Shown here: piece after piece, positions 56,776-64,000 of the stretch
How positions within the stretch are numbered: position 1 is the first letter of the stretch
How the letters are laid out: each line of letters begins with the position of its first letter
Assembly (NCBI GenBank): GCA_012031965.1
Contig: JAAUSC010000002.1
Location: 23,766 to 87,765 of the forward strand
Source of the DNA: Scytonema sp. RU_4_4
GTDB taxonomy: Bacteria; Cyanobacteriota; Cyanobacteriia; Cyanobacteriales; Nostocaceae
Direction: 5' to 3'
Length of the DNA stretch: 64,000 bases
Translations under genes and position numbers: made by a program
Notes under the pieces: model-generated
Databases searched by the model: none
What the model saw: only the letters and a program-made list of their open reading frames with translations
Told to the model about the DNA's origin: nothing

Positions 56776-56885
56776 ATCAGGTGATTTTTTTTCGTGCAAA
56801 GGTGCAAAGAACAACTTTGCACTTTTGCACAAGAAAAAGAGAATAGCGCGGGACTTACGACGAAGAAGTTAAACAAATTTGAGAT

Positions 56886-57680
56886 ATGGGACAGACGATT
56901 ACTCAAGTAGATGCATTTACCAACACACCTTTCGCGGGTAATCCCGCTGCTGTCTGTGTTTTACCTGCTCCCCAGTCTGAAGATTGGATGCAAAAAGTGG
57001 CGCAAGAGATGAATTTATCTGAAACTGCATTTTTAATTCGGCAAGAAGATGGCTTTCGTCTACGTTGGTTCACGCCTACAACAGAAGTGCCGTTGTGTGG
57101 TCATGCTACCCTAGCTAGCGCTCATGTCCTTTGGTCACAGGGGCATCTTTTACCAGATGAAATCGCTTGTTTCCACACTAAGAGCGGACTGCTGATTGCT
57201 AAAAAGCAGGGAAATTGGATTGAACTTGATTTTCCAGTCAATCATTCAGAAGAAATAACCGCTCTTCCTGAACTCACCGAAGCTTTGGGTGTTCCCATGA
57301 AAACGGTGATGAAAAATTCTCTGGGTTATTTAGTAGAGGTAGAGTCTGAAGATTTAGTACGACAAATGCAGCCGAATTTCGAGCGACTCAAAGCGTTACC
57401 CTTTCCCAATGTTATTGTTACGAGCTCAACATACAAAGACTCAGAATACGATTTTGTCTCTCGCTTTTTTGGACCAGGAGTTGGAATTAATGAAGATCCT
57501 GTGACTGGGGCTGCTCATTGTTGTCTTGCTCCTTTCTGGCGCGATCGCCTTGGAAAAGATCAGTTCTTAGCATATCAGGCGTCTAGTCGGGGTGGTGTGT
57601 TAAAAATTCGTTATGACGGCGGTTCTCGTGTCTATTTAAGTGGACAAGCAGTCACCATTTTGCGTGGGGAATTCATGTGA
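56886..57680 (+). CDS. PhzF family isomerase/epimerase-like protein
   Basis: A 264-aa protein of the diaminopimelate-epimerase fold family: start ITQVDAFTNTPFAGNPAAV, then LSETAFLIRQEDGFRLRWFT, VPLCGHATLASAHVLW and the late GVGINEDPVTGAAHCCLAPF. The catalytic Glu near LSETAF (about residue 45) is present. PhzF makes phenazine in pseudomonads, but most homologues, like those of cyanobacteria, have no known substrate and no phenazine cluster is near. ATG 56886. It converges on a gene of unknown function. Confidence 0.92.
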   Translation: MGQTITQVDAFTNTPFAGNPAAVCVLPAPQSEDWMQKVAQEMNLSETAFLIRQEDGFRLRWFTPTTEVPLCGHATLASAHVLWSQGHLLPDEIACFHTKSGLLIAKKQGNWIELDFPVNHSEEITALPELTEALGVPMKTVMKNSLGYLVEVESEDLVRQMQPNFERLKALPFPNVIVTSSTYKDSEYDFVSRFFGPGVGINEDPVTGAAHCCLAPFWRDRLGKDQFLAYQASSRGGVLKIRYDGGSRVYLSGQAVTILRGEFM

Positions 57681-57692
57681 GGTACCCCTGTT

Positions 57693-58064
57693 TTATACAC
57701 TCGTTAAGGAAACCTTTTTTTCTATACGAGTTTGTAAATCTGCTATCAGCGCATCCCCATTACGTCGGGCTTCCCAAGGACCAGAGTCCCAAAGTTTTAT
57801 ACTCCACTGTCCTTGCATATAATCTTCATGTTCTGAGATTGTGCCAACGTAGGTAATTGGGTCGGGTGAAGTCGTGAAGTAGCGCTTGATAAAACTGATG
57901 CGATGCCCAACCACCTCACCCGTAAGCTGGGCTTCTCCTAAGTTGCTGTCATCCAAAATCCTACCAGTCAACGTATTACCACTTTGAATCAATGTCACTT
58001 CAAAACGGGTAGGAATTCCTTGTTGCCAGTAAGTTCCAAGCCAAGTGCCACTTACATCAGCCAT
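57693..58064 (-). CDS. Hypothetical beta-rich protein, 123 aa
   Basis: A soluble frame starting MADVSGTWLGTYWQQGIPTR and continuing FEVTLIQSGNTLTGRILDD, GEVVGHRISFIKRYFTTSPD and MQGQWSIKLWDSGPWEARR. The repeating strands and Gly/Trp positions resemble a small beta-barrel, lipocalin- or avidin-like, often found in cyanobacteria without known role. An in-frame ATG-like start further up (58202) would overlap the pentapeptide gene, so ATG 58064 is preferred. Convergent with the PhzF gene. Confidence 0.7.
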   Translation of the reverse strand: MADVSGTWLGTYWQQGIPTRFEVTLIQSGNTLTGRILDDSNLGEAQLTGEVVGHRISFIKRYFTTSPDPITYVGTISEHEDYMQGQWSIKLWDSGPWEARRNGDALIADLQTRIEKKVSLTSV

Positions 58065-58125
58065 CAGATTCTTTCGCCACTTATCTTTAGTTATGCTTAA
58101 ACTACAGGTCATAAATATGTGTTGG

Positions 58126-58494
58126 TCAAAGCTTCCGCATATTTTTACTGATAGGGTCAAAACCTCGAGAAAAGCGGGTGCTGTCGTCGTAGCAAGCCCC
58201 ACTCAAATTTGCTCCATAGAGCTTAGTAAAGTTTAGCTTAGCTCCCCTTAGATTAGCTTCATGCAAGTTGGCACCGCTTAGGTTAGCTCGCGTCAAGTTA
58301 GCTCTGGCTAAGTTAGCTCCTCCAAGGTTGGCTCCCCACAGTTTAGCTTTAGCGAGATTTGCTCCACTTAAATCCGCTGCAAATAAATTGACTCCAGCTA
58401 GGTGAACTCCAATTAACTTGGTTTTGCTGAGGTTCGCTACTGGAAAATCTCTCTCTCCTGCTACATAACGCCGCTTTAGTTCATCTGCATCCAT
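58126..58494 (-). CDS. Pentapeptide repeat protein
   Basis: A 122-aa protein consisting of about 15 A(D/N)LXX repeats from residue 18 to 107 (for example LSGANLAKAKLWGANL and LGGANLARANLTRANL), which fold as a right-handed square beta helix. The N-terminal MDADELKRRYVAGERDF is a capping segment. Such proteins are numerous in cyanobacteria, mostly of unknown function; some mimic DNA. Its start overlaps the preceding 107-aa gene by 19 bases, suggesting coupled expression. Confidence 0.93.
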   Translation of the reverse strand: MDADELKRRYVAGERDFPVANLSKTKLIGVHLAGVNLFAADLSGANLAKAKLWGANLGGANLARANLTRANLSGANLHEANLRGAKLNFTKLYGANLSGACYDDSTRFSRGFDPISKNMRKL

Positions 58495-58799
58495 GCTTGG
58501 TTCACCTTGCTCAGCAAACTAGAAGCTATTTGCTCCCATTCCTGATCTAATCCTACTTTTAACTGTGCCTGACCGCTACGTTTGTACCAGTAATCAGCAT
58601 TACTCAAATCACCCTCTTTGCGGTGTAGGTAGGCGTGAACCCAAGCACTATCAGCGTCGCTAGCATTTTGTACTATTTCGTGTGCAGTATTCCAGTCACA
58701 TTTTCTATCATACCAAAGGGCTTGCAGTGCTTTTGGCAGTGAGTTAGGACATTTTGGACTTTTTTCTATCAATTGCTTGAATTCTAATAAAGTCATCAT
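58476..58799 (-). CDS. Hypothetical protein, 107 aa, with a single TPR-like pair
   Basis: A helical protein: MMTLLEFKQLIEKSPKCPNS, then KCDWNTAHEIVQNASDADSAW and VHAYLHRKEGDLSNADYWYK (residues about 60-80), a TPR-like helix pair. Close relatives are widespread in bacteria as conserved hypotheticals. It precedes and overlaps the pentapeptide gene by 19 bases on the same strand. Confidence 0.75.
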   Translation of the reverse strand: MMTLLEFKQLIEKSPKCPNSLPKALQALWYDRKCDWNTAHEIVQNASDADSAWVHAYLHRKEGDLSNADYWYKRSGQAQLKVGLDQEWEQIASSLLSKVNQAWMQMN

Positions 58800-59157
58800 A
58801 TTTATCTAGAAAATATCAAGCCTCTGTTTCTAGGATACAAATGGGTTCTGACTTGTGGGAAGAAATCTTTATAGGAAACTATTTGGAACCGCAGATGCAC
58901 GCTGATGCACAAAAGACAAATTATAGATAATTTTCAGTGTACATCTGTCCCTACCCTCCGGGAAGCCGCCCAGAAGGCGTCTACGCTAGCCCCTAAGGGG
59001 GCGCTACGCAAACGCTCAAGGGCAAGGTTTATCTGTGGTTTCATTTTCAAAAAAGTTCAAAAAATTTCAAAAAAGTAAGCATTCCCTAGAAGAGCTAGGG
59101 AACGAAACAACTCGCCTAAGTGTGAGTAACAATACTTAGCGGGTTCACCACAATTTT
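58800..59157. repeat. Gene-free stretch with GC-rich repeat block
   Basis: 358 bases with no supported gene. A GC-rich block at about 58954-59030 has short inverted motifs (CGCCCAGAAGGCG and CCCCTAAGGGGG), a common cyanobacterial repeat type. Near 59082-59108 CCCTAG and CTAGGG make a weak hairpin downstream of the 65-aa gene (minus strand). Confidence 0.5.
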
Positions 59158-59355
59158 TTAGACTTGAGTAACATCTTCCTGATTTAACTGCTGCTCAACA
59201 CTACTGATAGCAGCGTTTAGACCAGCAAGTCTAGTCTCTAAATCATCTCGTATTGTTTTGAGGAATTTTAGCTTACGCTCTAAGCGAGTTCTGCGAGACA
59301 CGGGTTCACTACCGTAGCAGTTGTTATCCCAAAAAGGAAAAGGAAACGGAAACAT
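59158..59355 (-). CDS. Small coiled-coil protein, 65 aa
   Basis: The frame starts MFPFPFPFWDNN, an aromatic-proline head, then a basic coiled coil of heptads (RRTRLERKLKFLKTIRDDLE and LAGLNAAISSVEQQLNQE). It resembles short DUF5320-like coiled-coil proteins, but I would not name a family. ATG 59355 gives a good fit and there is coding-type composition. It lies alone between repeat-rich non-coding DNA. Confidence 0.6.
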   Translation of the reverse strand: MFPFPFPFWDNNCYGSEPVSRRTRLERKLKFLKTIRDDLETRLAGLNAAISSVEQQLNQEDVTQV

Positions 59356-60860
59356 AGTTTGCTTTTTTAGAAATGACCTTACTTAAATTGTGGCTAAATC
59401 CTAGGCGAGATAATGGATAAGAAAGTGGGTGGATAACCGTCCTATTTTGTAGTGTTGAGTGTTGAGTATGAAAGTTTAGTACAAGATGATAGAAATAACT
59501 ATTTAGTTAAGAATAGGTTAAAAAACTGGTTTTGTAAGTATTTTTCTTTTCTGATTCCTGACTTGGTGACTTCTCTTAAGATGCACATTTTATAACCCTG
59601 ATACAGAAAGGGTTTTAGAATTTTCAGAAAAATGTGCTTCTTTCATTTGTTGCTAGTGGCGATTATTCGCTGCTAGTTAGGCGCTGACTTCTTGCACTAG
59701 AATGTTTTGTATCGCTTTCAGTAGAGTTGAGTGAATGATATACTGGCATATAATTAACAGCTTGTCTACTGAGATTATTGAATTTTTCTCGTTACTAAAA
59801 GTACCATCAAACTCTCGTTGCAGTACTGACTCATATCTCTTTACTAAGCTGATCTATTTGATTTCATTCTTTAGATAGAAGCTTCACTGATTGAGGCATT
59901 ATGAAAGGACTTATTTGATTTCATTCTTTAGATAGAAGCTTTACTAACTGAAATATAATACCCTATTATATTGAATGTAATGGTTAAGCTTCCTACTGTG
60001 CAATAACAAGTAAACATCGCCAAGCTTAAAAGCAAAAGTAAATTCCTAATCATAACTTGTCATACTAAATATTTCAAATACTTTAACAATGTATTGCTTG
60101 TTTCTTAGGCTTAGATTCATAGGGAAAGAAGAAAATATAGAAAAGGCTTATTTTTTTACAAAATGTGATAATTTGAGAATTAGGTCAGGATACAGTGATC
60201 ACTCGATAAGTATCAATGCTGCTGAGTATTAGGGCTTTTCTACCAAAAGTGGAACTATAGCCTAGTGTCAGCAAGTTTAACTCAAAGGTTAGCTAATCAA
60301 ATTCAACCTCATTACTGAAGTATGCTCAAAACCTTTTTAGACAGGAGGAGAGTATTTGTTTATATGAACTTATTCGCCTCTAGTCTTCAATATCCTTTTG
60401 GCAGCTTGCTTAAGGATAAAAGTTATGGTTTTTGGGTGTACAGAAGTTACTACTTTCTTGCGAACAATCCTCCATCTACTTTTTGGAGGATATTGTCAAC
60501 TTGTAGGTTAAAGACGGTCACTGGCTTCCGAATTCTATTCGAGAACTTGGGAGAGGAAGACTCACCAACTTCCTAATCTGAGAATAAACCGGCGTCTAGC
60601 TGTTCATGTGGGTTTTGCTATGTAGGTGGTTGGCAAGAATCAACAACCAAAAAAGACCCAGACCACAAAATCATTACTTCTTGCATGATCTGAACACAGG
60701 TCAGCGATTAACTCAAAAGGTAATTACCAGTGATTTAAAGTTTTTGTGCTTTAACTCCTGGTGTATTGCTCAAAATTCTTGATGGCTAATTTATTAGCTG
60801 TGTCGATTTTCCTGCGTGGTCAAAAGACACGCGGTTTTCAACATTCCGGAGATGTATTAG
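59356..60860. other. 1.5-kb gene-free region upstream of the mys operon
   Basis: No supported gene. It contains the direct repeat pair at 59855-59941 and is AT-rich. A plus-strand frame at 60322-60576 (84 codons) has no family features or clear ribosome site. The promoter of the mys genes must lie near its end, but I cannot assign it. Confidence 0.5.
59855..59941. repeat. Direct repeat pair, 30 bp perfect, 57-bp period
   Basis: TATTTGATTTCATTCTTTAG followed by ATAGAAGCTT occurs at 59855-59884 and again at 59912-59941, perfect over 30 bases. Similarity continues weakly beyond (CACTGATTGA versus TACTAACTGA). Only two copies, so not a CRISPR array. Confidence 0.75.
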
Positions 60861-62096
60861 ATGAGCACCATCCAAGCAAAGTTTGAAGCGACTGAGACCG
60901 CTTTTCACGTAGAAGCTTACGAGAAGATTGAGTACAGCCTCATCTATGTTGATGGGGTTTTCGCAATCAAAAGTCCACAACTGGCAGAAATCTATAAAGA
61001 TTTTGGACGCTGCTTGGTTGTTGTAGATGCCAATGTGAATAAATTTTACGGTAGTCAAATCGAGCAGTATTTCAAGTATTACGACATTGATCTGACGATT
61101 TTTCCTATCACTATCACTGAGCCAAACAAGACTGTTGAATCTTTCGAGAAGATTATTGATGCTTTCGCTGAATTTAGGCTGGTTCGCAAGGAACCAGTGC
61201 TAGTCGTTGGTGGTGGACTGATTACAGATGTTGCAGGTTTTGCCTGTTCTGCTTACCGTCGCAGCAGCAACTACATTCGCATTCCGACTACTCTCATTGG
61301 TTTGATTGATGCGAGTGTTGCTATCAAAGTCGCAGTTAATCATAAGAAACTGAAAAATCGCCTTGGTGCTTATCACGCTTCGCGAAACGTTTTCCTCGAT
61401 TTCTCGTTGCTGGGTACTTTGCCAACAGCGCAAGTCCGCAATGGTATGGCAGAACTCGTGAAAATTGCAGTGGTTAACAACAAAGAGGCTTTTGATTTGT
61501 TGGATAAGTATGGGGAAGAACTGCTTTCCACACACTTTGGCAACATTGACGCAACACCAGAAATTAAGGATGCGGCGCATCGGGTTACTTACGAGTCAAT
61601 TAAAAGCATGCTAAAGTTGGAAGTTCCTAACCTACACGAGTTAGACCTAGACCGCGTTATTGCCTTTGGTCATACTTGGAGTCCGACTCTTGAACTTGCG
61701 CCCCGCGTGCCTATTTTCCACGGTCATGCTGTCAACATCGACATGGCTTTTTCTGTCACGATCGCAGCACGACGAGGCTACATTAGCACAGAAGAACGCG
61801 ATCGCATTCTTGGCTTGATGAGCCGTATCGGTCTTGCTCTCGACCATCCCCTGTTGGACGAAGAACTTGCGTGGTATGCAACCCAATCGATTACCCTCAC
61901 ACGAGACGGTCTGCTACGAGCCGCTATGCCTAGACCAATTGGCAGTTGCTTCTTTGTCAATGATTTAACTCGTGAGGAGCTAGCAGCAGCATTATCAGAA
62001 CATAAGCATCTGTGCGAAAGCTACCCTCGTGGTGGCGATGGCGTAGAAGTGTACCCAGATGCTTACAACTCAGAACTCGTCGGGAGTGAAGCTTAA
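60861..62096 (+). CDS. mysA: Demethyl-4-deoxygadusol synthase (DDGS), sugar phosphate cyclase
   Basis: A 411-aa cyclase of the EEVS/DDG synthase group, the first step of mycosporine-like amino acid synthesis, turning sedoheptulose 7-phosphate into demethyl-4-deoxygadusol together with MysB. It contains the NAD-binding [20 protein letters not shown], the metal and catalytic region [20 protein letters not shown] and [20 protein letters not shown] with [10 protein letters not shown]. Length and motifs match cyanobacterial MysA rather than dehydroquinate synthase. The next gene starts at the last base of its stop. Confidence 0.96.
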   Translation: MSTIQAKFEATETAFHVEAYEKIEYSLIYVDGVFAIKSPQLAEIYKDFGRCLVVVDANVNKFYGSQIEQYFKYYDIDLTIFPITITEPNKTVESFEKIIDAFAEFRLVRKEPVLVVGGGLITDVAGFACSAYRRSSNYIRIPTTLIGLIDASVAIKVAVNHKKLKNRLGAYHASRNVFLDFSLLGTLPTAQVRNGMAELVKIAVVNNKEAFDLLDKYGEELLSTHFGNIDATPEIKDAAHRVTYESIKSMLKLEVPNLHELDLDRVIAFGHTWSPTLELAPRVPIFHGHAVNIDMAFSVTIAARRGYISTEERDRILGLMSRIGLALDHPLLDEELAWYATQSITLTRDGLLRAAMPRPIGSCFFVNDLTREELAAALSEHKHLCESYPRGGDGVEVYPDAYNSELVGSEA

Positions 62097-62926
62097 TGTC
62101 TCAAGTTGTCGAAAAGCCAAGTGCAAGACCTGTTACACCGTTGGGGATTTTAGCTAAGCAGCTAGAAACTATTTTGCAGACATTCAATCAACAGACATCT
62201 GATGAGCTACAAGCTAATCTCAACCAAGCATGGCTTTTGGCAGCAGGTTTAGATCCCTACTTAGAAGAATGTACCACCCGTGAATCACCAGCCCTAGCAG
62301 CGCTCGCTCAAAAAACGGCTCACGAAGCTTGGAATCAAAAGTTCCACGAGGGAGCGACAGTGCGAGAACTTGAGCAGGAAATGCTTTCCGGGCATGTGGA
62401 AGGACAAACTCTCAAGATGTTTATCCACATGACAAAAGCTAAGAAAGTGTTGGAAGTTGGTATGTTCACTGGCTATTCTGCACTCGCAATGGCGGAAGCT
62501 TTACCGCCTGATGGAGAACTCATCGCTTGTGAAGTTGATCCTTACACCGCAGAGTTCGCACAAGCTGCTTTCCGGGAGTCTCCCCACGGTGCAAAAATTC
62601 GTGTGGAAGTGGGTGCAGCACTGGAAACTTTGCAAAAACTGGCAGATGCAAGGAAGTCATTTGATTTTGTGTTCATAGATGCGGATAAAAAGGAGTATGT
62701 CAAGTATTTCCAAATCCTGCTGGAGAAAGATTTGCTCATTCCTGGAGGGTTTATTTGTGTAGACAATACTCTACTTCAAGGACAAGTTTATCTTCCTGAG
62801 GAAAATCGCACTCCCAACGGCGAGGCTATTGCTCAGTTTAACCACATTGTCGCTGCGGATTCGCGTGTGGAACAGGTATTGTTGCCACTACGAGATGGCT
62901 TAACCATTATCCGACGATTACCGTAG
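62096..62926 (+). CDS. mysB: O-methyltransferase of mycosporine synthesis
   Basis: A 276-aa SAM-dependent methyltransferase that makes 4-deoxygadusol from the MysA product. Motif I is VLEVGMFTGYSALAMAEALP, with motifs LIACEVDPYTAEFAQAAFRE and FDFVFIDADKKEYVKYFQ (metal-binding Asp) of the class I, metal-dependent O-MT type. The start ATG overlaps mysA's TAA by one base (TAATG), a tight operon. About 230 bases with an inverted repeat separate it from mysC. Confidence 0.95.
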   Translation: MSQVVEKPSARPVTPLGILAKQLETILQTFNQQTSDELQANLNQAWLLAAGLDPYLEECTTRESPALAALAQKTAHEAWNQKFHEGATVRELEQEMLSGHVEGQTLKMFIHMTKAKKVLEVGMFTGYSALAMAEALPPDGELIACEVDPYTAEFAQAAFRESPHGAKIRVEVGAALETLQKLADARKSFDFVFIDADKKEYVKYFQILLEKDLLIPGGFICVDNTLLQGQVYLPEENRTPNGEAIAQFNHIVAADSRVEQVLLPLRDGLTIIRRLP

Positions 62927-62963
62927 CTGTCATACATTTAGTCTGCACTGATTTGTGCATAGA

Positions 62964-63050
62964 GAACTCAGAATTCAGAATGACTCAAAGACGCACTTAT
63001 ATTGTTCCCTTTTTTTTGACTTCACAGATGTCTCTGAGTTCTGAGTTCTT
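62964..63050. repeat. Imperfect inverted repeat between mysB and mysC
   Basis: AGAACTCAGAATTCAGAA near 62964-62982 and TTCTGAGTTCTT near 63035-63050 are inverted to each other with one mismatch, with a loop of about 50 bases. It may be a degenerate MITE, a common CAGAATTCAGAA-type repeat, or a processing site that tunes mysC expression. Confidence 0.45.
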
Positions 63051-63158
63051 CAACGACTCATGTCTATCATGGCACTACGAGACAATTTTAAACAGTTGAA
63101 TTCGTAGTTTTGCAATTGAAAACAATTGCGAATTATGAATCACGAATCACAAATTATC

Positions 63159-64000
63159 ATGGCACAATCTCTTCCCTTATCATCTACTAGAGAAGCAACA
63201 TCACCAATTTCTTTGGTGGCGCAAGTCAAAGCTTTATTCCAGAACCTTGGCACTTTAACAATACTCTTGTTAGTGTTGCCAATTAACGCTGCTATCGTTC
63301 TAGTGTCTCTGTTTTGGAGTCGTTTAACCCGTCTTGTTCATCCTCCATCAGCTGTCGTCAAAAACCGCAAAAATATCCTAATTAGCGGTGGTAAAATGAC
63401 GAAAGCGCTACAGCTTGCACGTTCTTTTCATGCTGCAGGACACAGAGTTATTTTAATAGAAACTCACAAATACTGGTTATGTGGTCATCGATTTTCTGGT
63501 GCAATTTCTCGTTTTTACACAACTCCCACTCCCCAGTATAATCCAGAAGCTTATATCCAAGCTTTACTGGACATTGTTAAGAAAGAAAACATTGATGTCT
63601 ATGTTCCTGTCACTAGTCCAGTTGGAAGTTACTATGACTCTTTAGCAAAGCCTGCACTCTCACCCTACTGCGAAGTTTTTCACTTTGATGCTGATGTCAC
63701 CCAAATGTTGGATGATAAATTTGCTTTTAGTGAAAAAGCAAGAGCACTTGGCTTATCGGTTCCCAAATCTTTCAAAATCACCAATCCTGAACAAGTCCTG
63801 AATTTTGACTTTTCTGGGGAAACTCGCAAGTATATTCTTAAAAGCATTCCCTACGATTCGGTACGCCGCTTAGATTTAACTAAGCTACCTTGCGATACAC
63901 CAGAGGAAACAGCAGCATTTGTCAGAAGTTTACCAATCAGTCCAGAAAAACCCTGGATTATGCAAGAGTTTATTCCTGGTAAGGAATTTTGCACTCACAG
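63159..64000 (+). CDS. mysC: ATP-grasp ligase MysC, 5' part only
   Basis: The frame is open to the window end (280 codons visible of an expected 450 or so). The N-terminus has a hydrophobic helix (TLTILLLVLPINAAIVLVSL, residues 33-52), as known for MysC proteins, then ILISGGKMTKALQLARSFHA and later YVPVTSPVGSYYDSLAKPAL. It should join glycine to 4-deoxygadusol to give mycosporine-glycine. ATG 63159 is family-like; an in-frame ATG at 63135 is possible. Its third position after mysA and mysB fits Nostoc-type clusters. Confidence 0.93.
   Translation, partial: MAQSLPLSSTREATSPISLVAQVKALFQNLGTLTILLLVLPINAAIVLVSLFWSRLTRLVHPPSAVVKNRKNILISGGKMTKALQLARSFHAAGHRVILIETHKYWLCGHRFSGAISRFYTTPTPQYNPEAYIQALLDIVKKENIDVYVPVTSPVGSYYDSLAKPALSPYCEVFHFDADVTQMLDDKFAFSEKARALGLSVPKSFKITNPEQVLNFDFSGETRKYILKSIPYDSVRRLDLTKLPCDTPEETAAFVRSLPISPEKPWIMQEFIPGKEFCTH

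Noticed and set aside
56886..57680. Phenazine biosynthesis
   Set aside because: PhzF-fold proteins are widespread without phenazine pathways, and no other phz gene is present.
59855..59941. Possible CRISPR array
   Set aside because: Only two repeat copies with a 27-base spacer, no further units, and no cas genes anywhere in the window.
60322..60576. 84-codon plus-strand frame in the gene-free region before mysA
   Set aside because: No ribosome site, no recognisable domain, unusual composition (many Tyr, Phe, Arg), and placed in repeat-rich AT DNA. More likely chance.

Overview
The window reads as chromosomal DNA of a filamentous, probably heterocyst-forming cyanobacterium (Nostocales). The evidence is many GCGATCGC-type HIP1 palindromes, a mycosporine-like amino acid (mys) cluster, a XisI-family gene, an HD protein of a Nostoc-type family, AcnB and TrmFO of cyanobacterial type, and dispersed hairpin and heptamer repeats. 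Core metabolism alternates with two accessory (defence) regions.

Layout. 1-4.5 kb: end of a polysaccharide cluster (O-antigen ligase-like end, two GT4 glycosyltransferases, FkbM methyltransferase, WecG/TagA/CpsF glycosyltransferase), followed by a Tat-type GH10 xylanase. 5.8-14.5 kb: housekeeping and small genes (CPBP protease, DUF3326, a 58-aa protein, [2Fe-2S] ferredoxin, AcnB, GNAT, Lin0512, NTF2-like). 14.6-17 kb: decayed WD40 gene, orphan DUF1778 antitoxin, HigBA pair. 17-20.7 kb: M23 peptidase, TrmFO, MaoC-like protein. 21-32.1 kb: an 11-kb defence operon of SNF2 helicase-DUF3883, Uma2, DUF1156 DNA methylase, a protein with a HEPN-like motif, and DUF499 ATPase. 32.2-37 kb: a GST fragment cut by a dead insertion sequence, then a TetR-linked panB/membrane protein/GST group with repeated operator-like palindromes. 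37-40.3 kb: molbindin, tRNA-Gly(CCC), HD protein, peptide ABC permease. 40.4-45.2 kb: second defence area, with a TIR-coiled-coil protein and a SLOG / TIR-TRAFs-binding / SLATT operon. 45.3-49.4 kb: Na+/solute symporter with DUF4212 subunit, IlvA, XisI. 49.5-52.7 kb: three-gene operon of DUF262, DUF3696 ATPase and a protein with a RelE-like end. 52.9-59.4 kb: MTHFR-like protein, TrpRS, B12 radical SAM protein, PhzF, small proteins. 60.9-64 kb: mysA, mysB and the start of mysC (sunscreen synthesis), running off the window.

A quality signal crosses the whole window. Five genes (a glycosyltransferase, the helicase, the DUF499 ATPase, the SLATT gene and trpS) carry six frameshifts. Each is repaired by adding one A or T to an A or T run. 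Because trpS is normally essential, missing bases in the assembly are the simplest explanation, and the defence genes should not be called dead on this evidence alone.

Most interesting candidates: (i) the SLOG-TIR-SLATT operon, which looks like a complete sensor/NADase/membrane-effector conflict system; (ii) the DUF262-DUF3696-RelE-like operon; (iii) the helicase-methylase-ATPase locus with an inserted HEPN-like gene.
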